Origin: Syngnathus acus
Taxonomy: Eukaryota > Chordata > Actinopteri > Syngnathiformes > Syngnathidae
NCBI RefSeq assembly: GCF_901709675.1
Contig: NC_051099.1
Coordinates: forward strand, 9,186,501 to 9,250,500
Length of the DNA stretch: 64,000 nucleotides
Reading direction: 5' to 3'
The position numbers were made by a program, and so were the translations under genes. Below the pieces are notes generated by a model that saw only the letters and a list, made by a program, of their open reading frames with translations, had not been told where the DNA came from and did not search any database. Below, piece by piece: positions 16,011-29,300 of this stretch (within the stretch, counting starts at the first letter, position 1; every line of letters starts with the position of its first letter).

Positions 16011-17101
16011 TCCCGCCGCGCATGACCCACTCCACGCCGCCGCGCCTTTGGTGACCCCCCCCCCCCCCCAAATCTTTTCCTGCTTGGCCCCGCGCGAGAG
16101 CCGTCAAATGTTTCTTAAAACATGCGCCGCAACCCCCGAGGGACCACGCCAACGCTGCCAACGTCGGCTGCCCAAGTGAGCCTTTGTTACAAAAAGAAGG
16201 ATCTCGAACGAATCGCTCGATCGCAGTTCAAAACAGGGACGGGCATTTGGAGGAAAATGGTAGCTTCTTTGTTTCTGTGGCGTCAGATTAACTTTGACAT
16301 CCCGAGTTGCACGCGTCAACTCAGTTCTACAAAGACTTTGACATTTAAGCGCTAAACCACGCAGGCGTGAAGCCCTCGCGTCGAGCCTCTTCCAACCGTT
16401 TTGGAGTAAAAAGCAAAAGACGCCCACTCGTGACGGAGGACCCAAGAGCAGACACATTCCGGTCCCGACGAGGCGGCGGGTTTACTCAGTCAGGTGTCTG
16501 TTACATAAAGTCTGTAGTTGTGCCTTTTGGCAGGTTTGCTCGCCGTTTTGGAAGACTTTTTTTCCTTTCATAGTTGCGCATGCTATTAATACGAAAAGAG
16601 ATTAACACTCCAATACTTTCACATGCTAGTAGGAAAGAATTGTGATGTTGTAGTAGCACATTGACTTTAGGTTATGAAAAGTCAAATTTAATGCCTTAAG
16701 GAGGATTTTTGAAGGTGGTACCTTTTTTGTTTTGGAGCGCCTGCTGAGGGACCTTGCATGACGGATGCTAAACTCTATGCTTTAGCTTTCATCTTGAGAC
16801 TGTTCTGTCTTTTAAGAACGACAATTAAGCGCCCTTGTCGCGCTCTCCTGTTCCATTGGCCATCTCCAACAAGCCCGCATTACAAGGCCCGAAAGACTCG
16901 CTTCAAACAGATGCTTAAATATATGTACACTAAAAAGAATGACTAAGTATTTAAACTTGCCTTTTTCTCTTGATAACTTGCCTACTAAAAAGTGTCTCGC
17001 TGCTTTGTCATCATGTAAATATGATTTATTTATTGACTTTTTAATATCCTTGGTGTTTGTTGTGTTGCCATGTTTTCATGCCCAAGCCATTAAGATTTTG
17101 A

Positions 17102-17107
17102 ATTAAA
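17102..17107 (+). terminator. Candidate poly(A) signal of cbl
   Basis: ATTAAA about 1.1 kb after the cbl stop, followed by a GT-rich stretch (TGTGTGTGCTTC). The 16011-17101 interval is then the 3' UTR and contains no other gene. Confidence 0.6.
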
Positions 17108-17125
17108 CAGTATTTTCTTTAAAAC

Positions 17126-17555
17126 CTGTGTGTGTGCTTCATCACTAACACATTTTTGTTTCATTTAATCCACAGTAAAGTTATATATAAATCTTTAATG
17201 CACACTGCAGCTATGATACAAGCCACGTGGGTCATTTTAACCATCGCAGTCAAATGACGATGCATTAATGCCTATGCCGGCAGCATGCAGCAAACGATCC
17301 AATTCCCTTCGTTGGCTGTCTTACCTGCATGAAGGGCTCTCAGAAAGCGTTTTTTTCTTTTCGAGGAAGCGAAACATCTTAGTAGGAAGCAGCCAGAATT
17401 TCACCTCAAAACAACAGTGCTCGCGGCCCCCGCTGAAGCTGTGCACCAGTTGTGGTGACGTCATCACCCGAGTGCACAAACTATCACATCGACTCTCAAT
17501 TAAATGCACAATCGCAACTCGATTCGAATTCCAACCGTTGTATACACAACCCTAA
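17126..17555. other. Intergenic, cbl 3' side
   Basis: No gene or clear repeat seen between the cbl poly(A) region and a Tc1-type MITE. Confidence 0.4.
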
Positions 17556-17557
17556 TA

Positions 17558-18046
17558 CAGTGCTGGCCAAAAGTATTGGCGCTCCAGCAATTCTGTCGAT
17601 AATAGTCAACGGTCTCCCAGAAAATGATTGCAATTATAAATGCTTTGGTATTAAAATGTTCATTTTGTTTGACTTTAATGTCCATCCATCCATTTTCTAT
17701 ACCGCTTGTACACTTCAAAATGCACTAGAAAATTATTTGAGAGAAAGCACCGGAGACTTCTAAAGTGGAAAGCAATGAGTCCAGACCTGAAGCAGTTATT
17801 TCATCTAAAGGTTGAGCCACCAAGTATTAGGCTGAGGGTGCCAATACTTTTGTCCGGCCCATTTTTGGAGTTTTGTGTAAAATGACAATTGATTTGACTC
17901 TTTTTCCATTCTCTTTTGTGTTTTTTCATTGCAAACAAAATAAATGAAGATAATACCGAATCATTTGTAATTGCAATCACTTTCTGGAAGAAATTGAGCA
18001 TTACCTGACAGAATTGCGAGGGTGCCAACACCTTTGGCCAGCACTG
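17558..18046. mobile_element. Tc1-type MITE
   Basis: Termini CAGTGCTGGCCAAAAGTATTGGC and its diverged inverse (GCCAACACCTTTGGCCAGCACTG) enclose 489 bases flanked by TA. The terminal sequence is the usual Tc1 fish type but differs from the 45.6 kb element. A fragment of the DANA-like SINE tail (CCATCCATTTTCTATACCGC, near 17685) lies inside. No transposase. Confidence 0.8.
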
Positions 18047-18464
18047 TATATCCATTCTGTGACGTTAGTTCTCTTCCGAGTTGCTCCGATTTGTCTTTTA
18101 TTCTTCTTTAGGGAATTTACTGACAGGTGACAAACGAATAGACAGTTGATTCGCTGTCAACTCAAAGAACCTTTTGGTTTGTTTTACACAGAGTTAACCA
18201 TAAACTGAGACGACGCGGTTGCACAAATATGCACATGGCAGTGTCCAGAAAGAACCATTCTCATCTAAAATCGTGTTCAATGCAAATCAGCACACACCGG
18301 CCTCTAAAGTGGCCGCTGACAGACATAAGCGCAAACATATTAAACTTTTTAATTGGCATTTTCTTGCAAAAACATTGTTTAAAAAAACACAAGCATCAAT
18401 GAATGTTAATTTACACACTTTTTTTGAAAAAAGGAAGTAAAAAAGAAAAAGTGTTCATTTACAA

Positions 18465-19666
18465 CAGGGGTGGCCAAACTTTTTGACTTGCGGGCCGAAT
18501 TGGGTTCTAAATTTTGACCGGGGGGCCGAACCAGGAGCAGATGGATGTAGTGTTTGTGTGAAGTAATATAAATGACATGTAAAGGTCATTGCATAAAAGG
18601 TTTTTACTTTTAGTAGATACTAAAGCATGGATATTAAAAAAAAGCTTTTTGAAAACAAATGCATTTATTAACAGCATTAAAAAAATATTTCACCAAAAAA
18701 CTACTATCAGTGATTCTTATTAAATACGACACTTTTATGATGAATAGCATTTTCCATCACTTCAGCGCCTGCAGGTTAGATTTATGAAATATGTTTATCT
18801 AATGAGGTGAAATCACATCCAATGGCAAACATTCTGACCAAATTCATCATCTTGAAGAATACATCTAAATAAAGGAATAAAGAAATCAATAGTATTGTTG
18901 GTTTCCCTTTTTTGCTAGTGCATCATAGTCTGGAGTAAAATTTGTTGTGGTAATTCTTAGGATAGAGCCGAGGTGTCGGTCCGTTAACCTAGATCTGTGA
19001 CGGGCTTTGTTGACGTTCATGTGGCTGAACGTCTTCTCACACACGTAGGTCGAGCCAAATTGTCCACTCTTTAACATTCGGCACTCAGTCCTTTCTTTTC
19101 TTCGGGCCACTCATTTTAATGGAAGGATTCCAGGGGAAGGTTTGTGGGTGGCATTAGCGTAAAACTGTATCTGAAAACTCAGCGCGCGAATTACGAGAAT
19201 ATTGACGTCACAGCCGACACTCGAAATTCGGCACTGATAGATGAGATTACTACGTACTACTGAGTACGCACACGCACTTGCGAGTGTGCACCGAGCTTTC
19301 TGACACGGCTCCCGGGAGTAAATGCGCGGACATTATACTCTTTCATCACAGCAACATCTTCAGTACAAATCAAACAGACACACTTTCTGTTGATTTCTTT
19401 GAAGAAATACTCATTTTCCCAACGTGTTTGAAATATTCTACACTCACTTGCTATTTTGCGTTTCTTCGGTGCAGCCATTTCTGGGGACTCGCGGTAAAAG
19501 TTTTTCTTCACTTGATTTCATTTGTGTGGCGGGCTCCATCTAGTGTTGAAACCGAGAAGTGCAACAGAGTTGAGCTCAAGCTTCTTGTGCGGGCCATATT
19601 CAATTATGTTTTCAGAATTTGCCGCGGGCCGCAGTTGGCCCGCGGGCCGTAGTTTGGACACCCCTG
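18465..19666 (-). mobile_element. Internally deleted hAT element
   Basis: Termini CAGGGGTGGCCAAACT and the inverse ...TTTGGACACCCCTG, with a perfect 8-bp duplication ATTTACAA (18457-18464 and 19667-19674). On the minus strand, 19475-19257 encodes a transposase-like N-terminus (MAAPKKRKIASECRIFQ... with CVCLIC). Further along, 19110-18886 resembles the C-terminal dimerisation region (STYVCEKTFSHMN, RSRLTDRHL). The catalytic middle is missing, so this is a deletion derivative of a ZBED/GTF2IRD2-like hAT. Confidence 0.8.
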
Positions 19667-20204
19667 ATTTACAACAATGTGGTGCGGAGTCTTCCCTAAC
19701 TCAGCAGAGCACAACACAAAACAAATAAACAAACAAAAAAACTGTTCCCAAAAATTCACCAGAATATAAAAACGCTAGATGTCATTCACAACACGGGCCC
19801 AGCGGGATTTGAAATGTTCACTTCGAAAGTACTCTAACTGTCTCGGCTCACGGTTATATCAATGTGAGCACACGTATGAACAACATGCCAAACAGGTAAA
19901 AAACCACACATTATAAAATAGAGACATATTCAGTGTATCCCGCAGAAGTCTCCAGAATGAACGAAACCAGGCAAAGCAGCTTGCCTCTTTGAAATTTGCC
20001 CAGCAACAGTCCACTGGCACTTTACGAAGTGGGAAAAGGAGAAACAGCAGTTGTGTGAATGTGTAGGTGTGTATCTTAAATAACAAAATATGTAGATCAT
20101 ATGTACACTTTGACAGCAAAGCGATAATGAAACAAACAGCAAACAGTACTTTTACAAAATAAAAAACACTGACTCAAACCGTGTGTTTGTGTTGTGTTTT
20201 TGTT

Positions 20205-20251
20205 CTGTGTGCGTGTGTGTGTGCGCGCGTGTGTGTGCGTGCGTGCGTGTA
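20205..20251. repeat. GT/GC-rich microsatellite
   Basis: (GT)n with GCGC interruptions, in the 3' region of mcam. It creates a false His/Thr/Arg reading frame on the minus strand. Confidence 0.85.
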
Positions 20252-20323
20252 AAATTACTGTGTCTGATGACAGGACTGTGTGATTGGAGTCTCTGCTGAT
20301 GAGCTCCTCCACCGCCGATACCT

Positions 20324-23300
20324 TCACTAGAAAATGCCAGAACGTTCAAGCAGATCCTCACCATTTTGTCCTCATAACTTGATTGTTCCACAGCGGTGGC
20401 AAAATTTACCTGTCCGTTTGTGCCGTTTTTGTCGACATTGACAGTCTTGAGGAGCACCGTGTCCTCGGTCTTGGCCTCTGCGTTGTTCTTCATCTCCAGC
20501 ACAATGTCATCTTTGGCGCTCTTCTCCTGGGAGCTGCTGGCGTTGGTTGGGGGGAGGAGACATTTCACAAAGGGCGGCCGGGTGCGTGTGGCCCAAGACG
20601 GGCACCACTCACATGTCCTGCTTCCCCGAGCGCCCGCACGGGATCTTGCCCTTCTTGTGCAGGAAGTAGAGCGCACTGCCCAGGACAGCCAGCAGCAGTA
20701 GGCACGGGATGACCACCACGATGATCACGCGGCCCCCCTCCGCTACACAAAGGCACAAGGACAAGCGATTCGACGCACGGGGGCCTTGCTTGACAACAAA
20801 AAGGTACTTGGATTTTTATTCGTGAACATCAACTGCTGACTGCGGGTGAGCAACTAAAATCAACTTGGCAATACAAATGTGACAGAATGTTGTTTAGTTC
20901 GCGAAAAAACGTGCAAGCGGATGGCACGCCGCTTCGATACTGTAATGAGTGAGAATTTTCACCCGGTCATTCAAAGGCCCGCCATGTTCTCTCGATGCAA
21001 AAGAGAATATTTAATCCACCCTCAGGCGAGAGTCCCGCAACGAGAGCTCGAGATCATCAATAAGGCATGGAGCGGGTCCTCAAAGCCTTTTGCTGTCAAA
21101 CGAGGAGGAGGCGGAGGAGGACAGACAGTGTTTGGTGAGGCGGCCATGAAATGAGCCAGTGGGCCAGTGAACAATCATCTTACCAGAAGAGAAGGGCACG
21201 CCGGAGGTGACCAGGGGAACTGCGAATAAGTAGAACAACACACTTTTACACGCTACTTCATACACACACAAACACCTGCGTTCGTACTGAGGCCAAAAGC
21301 GTCAAAGTATTCCTTTGGTGCCAAACAACGAGGATGAAGTGAATTGAGGAGCTTCAATAGGGCAAAAGTTAGTGCTTTGCTGCCATCGTGCATCATCTTG
21401 CTTGCGAAGGTGAACTGAGTTTGACTTAAAGACAATTGGCTGCCCTCTTGTGGCATCAATAGGCAATTACAATGTCTACAAAGCAACTCGCCTTTCGGCC
21501 AAGACACAGTTCGACTTTGATTGTGGCAAAAGTACTTTTGATTTGCTCACGCACCCCATCTCGTAGTATTGGGCTTACCAGCTTTGATGCTAAAAGCTCT
21601 GACGTCAGCACCGAAGCGGTTGGAGGCGTTGCATGCAACGCCGATGTCCGAGTTGACAGCGACACTCACCACGCTGCGGGTAGCGTGGTCACCGGACTCG
21701 CTTAACACCTCACGCCACATCTGCGGTGGCAAAGCGCAGGTCAGCGGGCCGCTGCTGTTGCGGCAGAAGCAAAAGCAGCGGCGAGTCACCGGGCCGCCGT
21801 CGAAAATCCACTCAATGCTGGGCGCAGGGTGGCCGCGGGCCTCGCAACTCAGGTTGAGCGTCCTGCCTAGCGCCTCGTCCAGGTGCACCTCCCGTTCCTC
21901 GCCCACTAACTGCGGAGCGCCTGCGCAGCAGAGAGGCATGACACACTAGCTCGCGTGGCGCAGGACTTTTTTTCTTTGGGGTGGGGACTGACCGTGGACG
22001 ACGATGTGGATGGAGCCGCTGGTGTGCAAGGTGGGCAAGTCGGGAACGCTCACCTCGCACACAAACTCTCCGGCCGTCTCGTAGGTGGCGTCCTGGAGAC
22101 GGAGCGTGTTTCCCACACCTACTATCTGGCCGCCCTGCTTGCACATTCAGTTCATGGTTTTGACACACTTCAGCACCACACGTCATGTTCCAGTCTGGCT
22201 TGGCTTTTCGGACTGTTGGCCCCCGCCGCGTCCTGTGCTCGGGTGAAGCCCCAAGCCGCCCGCCCGGGCACTACTTTGAAACTTGGGCCTACAAACCTTG
22301 TACCAGGCAGTCGATGTTTTCAGGGAGGACAGAGCGTTGCACGATGCGGTCAGATCTTCCCCTTTGAACATGGCCTCAGCTTCTTTGGGCACCACCACAG
22401 CGGGGTCCAGGTCTGAACACGCATCAGCACGGAGGATTTGTCAAGTGGATCCTGTGTGTGTGTGCGCGTGCGTGCATGTGTGTGTGTGTGTGTCCTCACA
22501 GTGCACTTTGAGCTCCACCTCTCCTTTGAGCTTGGTGCTGTCCTGGGGTTGACAGCGGTAGAGGCCACGGTCCGCGCGCGACACCGCCCACAGCATCAGG
22601 ACGTTGCCGTTACTGTCCAAGTCCTCCTCCGCACCGAGCTCCTGCCGCAAACATTGATAAGTGGTCCCCTCAAACCAAGAAGTGGACTTTGCATCGGGAA
22701 GCTCTTTGCCAAAGAGCCGCCACTCTTTGGAATTGGCTGCATTTCCAGGCTGAGGCCGCTAGCTCAAAGTTAGCTTGTTGGCTAGCACTTGAGCTGGATG
22801 GAGTGCGGCGTGCCAGGCATTAACGGGTTTCGCACCAATGGGCAGAGCAGAGATCCCAGCCCAGCTCTCGGGAGAATTTTTGGACAGAAAAAAAGCCCCC
22901 CTCCCCTTCTCATTCTTACTCGTTCTCTGCTGAAATTGAAGGTCGGTGAGGGGTTGCCATCGCCGTGGCAACGCAGCAACACAGTGTCGCCCTCCTTGAT
23001 CAAGCCCTTGGGCGACTCCCTCCACAGCTCCACCATGGTGGCTGGGTCTGTGGCGCACACACACATGCTTGCAAAGTCTCACTTCGGCGAGTGTGTGAAC
23101 AGTCTGAGTGTGTTGATGGCAATTCCAACTCGCTTATGCGTGGACTCACAGTGAATGGTAACGCCGACAGCGGCGGACTCAACGGTCCTGATGGCGCTTG
23201 GCACCAAGAAGCTGACCTCGCAGGAGAAGTTGGCATCCTTGTCCTCCTTGAGCACCCGGTACTCCAGCGTGCTGCGCACCGAGTACAAGCCGCTCGACTC

Positions 23301-26300
23301 CACCGTGTAGACAGTCCGCACATTCACACCTGATCACAAGCGGCCACCTCAGAGACGGGGCACTGCAAATCACAACGCGCCAACGACGGCGTGGCTTACT
23401 TCCCACCGAAGGCACCAGAGGCATCTTGTCCTTGTACCACCTGATGTTGGCCTTGGGAAAACCGTTGCGGGCCTCGCAGGTGGCCACCTAAAGGTGGCGG
23501 CGCCAGTTAGTCTGGCGCGGTTAGTCTCGCGTGGGAGTCCAAAGCCACTCACCTCGGACGGCGCCTCGGCATTAACGCTTATCCCGGCTCGGACGCCCTG
23601 GATGAGCGGAGCCTCCGGAGGAGCTGGAGCGGAAGCACACACGTCACTTTAAGTGTTCTCAAGGCGTGGCCTGACGACGTCGGCGCTTTCGCCGCGCTTC
23701 CTCACCAAAGACCCTGAGGCGTGTCTTGCTCTCGGCGGCGCCGGCCGAGACGCCGTTCACCTGGCAGATGAAGTCCCGCTCGTCGGACAGCTGCACTTCC
23801 TGGACGGTGAGGCGAGTGGCGCGCTGGTCCACGGCCACCCGGATGCGAGCGCTGAACTCAGTGCCCTCGTCCGCCACGTCGTCGTTCTCATCGACATAGT
23901 AGATGCGCATGCGGGAGCTGCTGACCCGGTCTTTCTGTGGACGGCGGTTGCGGACGTCACAAGTGCTTTTCATGCGGGAATCGCGCGCTGACGACGCGGA
24001 CGACGATCCAAGGAAGCAAGGCAAAATGGAACAATCGACCGTCTGTGGAATTTGCGGTCACGCACCACAAACCACTGGAACATGACGAATTCTGGAAGGC
24101 TGTCCGCTTGGCTGAAGTTGTACTGGCAGGGGATGTGGGCCGAGTCACCCAGGTACACCTCCACCGTCTCCTGCATGCTCACCTCCACTCGAGCGCACAC
24201 TGAAAATACACACAAAGCATCCCTAAGCGCCGTTTGGGGGGGGGGGGGGGGGGGCACAAGACAGATGAGAACAGAAGCAGAACAAAGAAAAAGCTTCCTG
24301 CCTGTTCTCTGTACTTTTCGGTCTGGCTTCCTTCCATCTGGCCGACAGACACGTCTTGGCCTCCAAAACAGTTTCACGGACACGATGGCCAAAATTCAGG
24401 CCAAAATTCAGGCCAAAAAAGGCGACACAGGACTGTCAAATCGCTTAGCCAAGTTGTTCTCCAGCCATGTTGGCTGCTCTGATTTCACACGCAGTTAAGA
24501 AATAAATTTGGCCCACAAAATCTGGCTGGCTGGAGGAGAGAGACTCTTGCGCTCCACTTGCGCTGCCAGATCAAACTCCTTGATTTATTTCCATTAATCA
24601 AAGAGCCTGTTTTTTGACTAATACCTCACGACTGGTTGTGGCGACATCTTTTTTTTTTTTTTGATGCCTCTGTCTTAATGCGCCGAAAGTACTCAGCCAC
24701 CGCCGTTGGACAAAGCCAAGCGACAAGAGCTGGACCTTGGGGTCCTTCTCGACGTTTTGCGCTTTTGCTAAAGCAGAGCAAGCATGAAGAGAGACGCCCA
24801 GTTGCCCCCGTCTGGCTCGCCATGCCCCCAGTGGCAGCCCGCCCGCCTCGTTCTGTCCCCCTTTTCTCCCGCCCGCCTGCCCACCCTTCCTCGTCGCGTT
24901 GGGCGCTCAGCCAAGCATTTCTCAAAGACAACGGCTGAGCCATTGTCCCCCCCCCCCATCTGGGTGGACCACATGCCTCCGCACAGAAAAAAAGACTCAC
25001 GCCAACCGCAAGACGAGAGGTAAAAAACAGTTCACGGTGCGCTCAAGCTGTTTTTTTTTCAGTCAGCCCCAAAAATGACAAAATATATTTGCACAAAAAA
25101 TATTGTTGCTCTTTGGGGCCGCATTGCTCCAACTTTTGGGCTAATCCGCTTAGCGCTGGGGGGTTGTCGAGGATTTAACCAAACTGGGTCTGCTTCTTAT
25201 CTCTTCCCATTGTGCTTTTATGTGGCAAGTGCGCACGGGCCGTGATCTACGGACCCTGACGACCAAAAGTCCCACCTGTATGTGAGCAATCTTGACAGTG
25301 ACTTGCCTGATTCATCAGAAAACAAAAAAAACAGCAACAAAGACGATGATTTGAATGCGCTGACAGGATCGGTCCCGTCGTGCGACTGCTTATCAGCACA
25401 CGAGAGAAGACACGCCGGCGACGCACAATGTGGCCTTTCACAACAGACCTTTGAGGAAGCCAGAGGCCGTCGAAAGGCTAAGGTGAAGAATTCACCGCTT
25501 ACACAAAATCAATCTTAGATGATTGCAAAGGTTGCGCGTGCCGACCGGAACGGTGCTAAAGCCAAAATGAAGTCGACGCAGAGTCACATCAAGGAAAGAC
25601 GACACCAATAAGCAGGCAATAAGGAAATTACGACGACGACCCAAAACGAATTTGCTATCGGGGGACTCAGACAAAAACAACGCCTCCAAGTAAGAAGTCT
25701 TTATCCAATATTGATCAATTGCAAATGAAAGAGCAAAACGCTGAGTGCTATGTACAGCCCAGCAGCCGCCAGCCTCCAATCATCAACGTCATCATTCATT
25801 GCTCCCAAACCAAAAGAATTTGCACCGTTTATGAAAAGAAAGTGGATTCCAAAGTAAACTGAATAGGAGCCTGTGCGAGCTCATCTGTGCCAGGGTCAAA
25901 GGCCAACTGCTGGAAAAAAACAAATCTGGCAAGTCGTCGTTAGGGGGACACGACCGTCCTCGCTGGCCGGCTCGAGAGTTTCACGTGATGTCATGCTTGG
26001 CATGAAAGCACACTTTGGCTGATACAGCCGGACGCCGAGCAAAGTTAACTTCGGCATGAAAGCACACGTTGGCTGATTGACATTCGGACACCGAGTAAAG
26101 TTAACTTCTAGACTTTGGGGAGGTGGGCCAAGAGAGGCTCCATCAGACCGTGCAAAGGAAAAAAAGCAGGAGGTCCTCCACGCGCTTTAACACCTGCCGG
26201 ACGGACAAAGCGCAGTCTGACATCAAAGCGAGGACACCCGCGTGCACACACATGCGCAGAGCTAAGCAGAGCAGAGTTTTCGGGAGCACAATGAAGCACA

Positions 26301-29300
26301 AATCTCCCGGAGGTGCGTTCCCGCAGTGACGGTTTGCGAGGAGCGAGCAAGTCCACTCTTCTTTGGCACACAAGAGTGAGGGATAAGCGAGTGCGAGAAA
26401 TCTCCTCACAGGCAGCTCCTTATGCAATTTCAGATCCGTGACCCCCTTTGGGTCCGGAGCGTTGTCAATTGCATATCGGTGCCGTGACATGAAAAACTTC
26501 CACGGAAAAATGGATCCTGTGCCAAACAAAGGCCACTGGCAGGCCGCTGGCCCACCACGGGCCCATCCCTTTGATCCCGTCGGCCAGACACCAGGGGATT
26601 CGGCGGGATCAAAACTCTGATGCCACACCTTCCCCCAGCCAAGATGCTTGACGTCAAAGAGAAAATCGTAGCAATCGGACGCACTGCTGCGATAATGAGG
26701 GAGCGGGCGACTCCCCCCCCACCCCGCCCGCAGACGGCCATGCCCAATTCAACAGCACAATTACCAGTTGAAAGCACAACCGCCACGATGGTCACACCTC
26801 GGTTGCAATAGAGCTGACAAGCTCAGATAAACCTCCACATTTCTTGACACGTCAGATTAAAATAATCCGGCGCGGCTGAGTACAAAAGTCCTTCAAAGAC
26901 ACGGAAACAGTGCTTTCAAACGAGCTCATGATTGGCTTGATAAGTCCGATCCGGCAGACCAAAAAGCAAGCGGAGAACTCCCGTGAACAAATCCAGCGTT
27001 TGTTGACATTTTCTTCCGATTGTTGTGCAAACACCACCGGCGGGCGGTCATGGCGCAAAGCACGCCGGCGCTAAGGGCCGCCTCCTGCCCCCACAACGTA
27101 TTGACCCAACAAACAAATGTCCCTGAAAAACAGTAACAGTGAGCAAGACTCCATCTTGTTTGCGGCCCTTTGCCGACTGCGAGCAGCACAATGCCATTGC
27201 GCTTTCGGCCATCTGCACAATGGCGCCTTGGAGGATTGAAATCAGTGTTCCGGGCCTCCGCTGGGCAGCAGATGCCAACCTGAAGCCTGCAGCGTTGTGA
27301 GTCTTAAGGGGGCCTTGCTGAGTCACACTCTGGCTTACTCAGCGTCAGCACGTTTAGTTGGCCACGCCTTTGAAAAATATTGACTTTGGATTCAGTTAAC
27401 ATACATTTCATCACTGTACGGACAAGACAAGTTATGAAAACATCATCTGTTGATTTATGAAATGTAGCTCCCTCTGCATGGGATCTGCTTGATCAATACC
27501 AATGCATATTATATGAGCGGAACTCAGGGCGTGCTTTGCAGTGCTCACTGACGAGCTCCTCTGCTTGTCTCTCCGTGCTTCAATCGGGGGGGGGGGGGGG
27601 GGGGGGGGGGCAAAGGCAGACTCCCGACGCTCAGGTGGATTGCATACCAGCTTTCATCAGACACCTTTTCAAAAGACACCGGCCGTGCCCAGTGGGCGCT
27701 AAATGACCCGAAAAGTCCCGTCCGCCCATATGAATCCCGATTGTGACATCTTGTACAAAACTGGTTCATGGCAATTTTGGTGTAACTGCAAATGGGTTGA
27801 ACTTTAGAGCCACTCTAATTTTTAAGCATGCCGTGTAGGACGAGGGACAGCATGCAGTCATTGTAAATCAACAGCTGCAAATTCTTTCACCGGCGCTCTT
27901 AGTTATGCGATCCAGGGAGACACTTAAAGAGATTAGCCCTCTGGGGAAAAAAGGAACGACAACATGAGGAAAGGCGGCGGATGGCTGCACAGTTTGCGGT
28001 GAGGGCGGGATGAAGCTCATTAGCGCAATAGCAAAACGGACTCGGAGTGAATATTCATGTGCTGCCCGTGTAAAAAAGGTCTTTTGGACTTCAAAGTTGG
28101 CGCTGGAGCTGGCCTGGTTTCGAATTTGCCAACAGATGCTGACGCTGGTGCGGTAACGAGTGCGTGGGCAGGTGGGTGGCTGGCAGCGCACCCAACATCG
28201 CAGCGGAGTCACACAACTTTCAGCTTGCTAAGTTGACACTTTGCGTGTTGATTGAAAATGAACACAAATCGTGGTCATTTTCAATGACAGCTTCTTCGGA
28301 TTAAACCCCATTGAGTCCAAATACTCAATCGATGGCGAGTGCTAGTTTACAGTTGGCTATTTTGAGTGGTTCTTCATGGCTCTTCCGTCACCCAAAATGT
28401 TAGACTTCCGATTTTGTTACCGAAATCGCAGATACTCGATACTTCCAGCTGCCAAATACGACGTAAATAGACTTTTACAAGGTCTCCGTGTTCACGCCGG
28501 TCAGACAGCAACATCCCCATCAGACGACTCGTCGTTCCTTGGAACAAAGGTGACGCCCCGAGCAAATGACGCAGAGACGTATCAGCGGCATCGGCTTTGT
28601 CCTGACGAGAAACGCGCCTGCTCTCATATATCCGCTACCGGAGGGGTGACTTGAAGCTGGAAGTAAAACTCTTGGCTGCTGACATCATGCTACGGAGGTC
28701 ACCTTTCACACCTCTGGCACCAGGGCTTGGGAGAACATTTTGAGCAAGCCAAACAGCCCCCCAAAAAGGCACAAGAGGGGCACAAGAGAAGCACGTGAGA
28801 TCGAAGTGAGGGGGGTCACGGCTCCCAAAAGGCGGGAAGGTCCCCGCAACTATTGCGGTGTCGGTTTCCGTGTAACATGAGACGTGCGCCTCGCGCAGCA
28901 ATCCAAGGCGTCAGATGTGCACAGCTGCCGCTGGAGCGCACAAGGTGGGCTTTTGTCGCCGCTGTTGTTGCTCTGCACTTTTACCAAAAATTGGGTGGCG
29001 ATGGCCCAAGAGAGAGCCCCCCAAATATGAATGGACGTCACACGCAGATGGCCACATATGCCAACAACCTTTGTGTTTCTCACGAGGCTCCTTTGACGGG
29101 ACGTTGCTGTTTTTGGGCGTGTCAGAGAAGCACAAGCGCCTGGCTGTCCAACTTGAACTCTCAACAAGCGTCCTGGCAAAACATTTGCTTAACAAGGGAG
29201 CAGACAAAAAGCGCACCAAGCGCAATCGGCTCGACGCTCGCGCACAAACAATTCAGAGACTGGAGCGACGGCAGAGAAATTCCCTCCCAGAAGGTGTGGG

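Noticed and set aside
26430-26795. Minus-strand frame starting with a hydrophobic stretch, considered as mcam signal exon
   Set aside because: It begins at GTG rather than ATG; the exon at 31277-31217 gives a true signal peptide and the exact phase.
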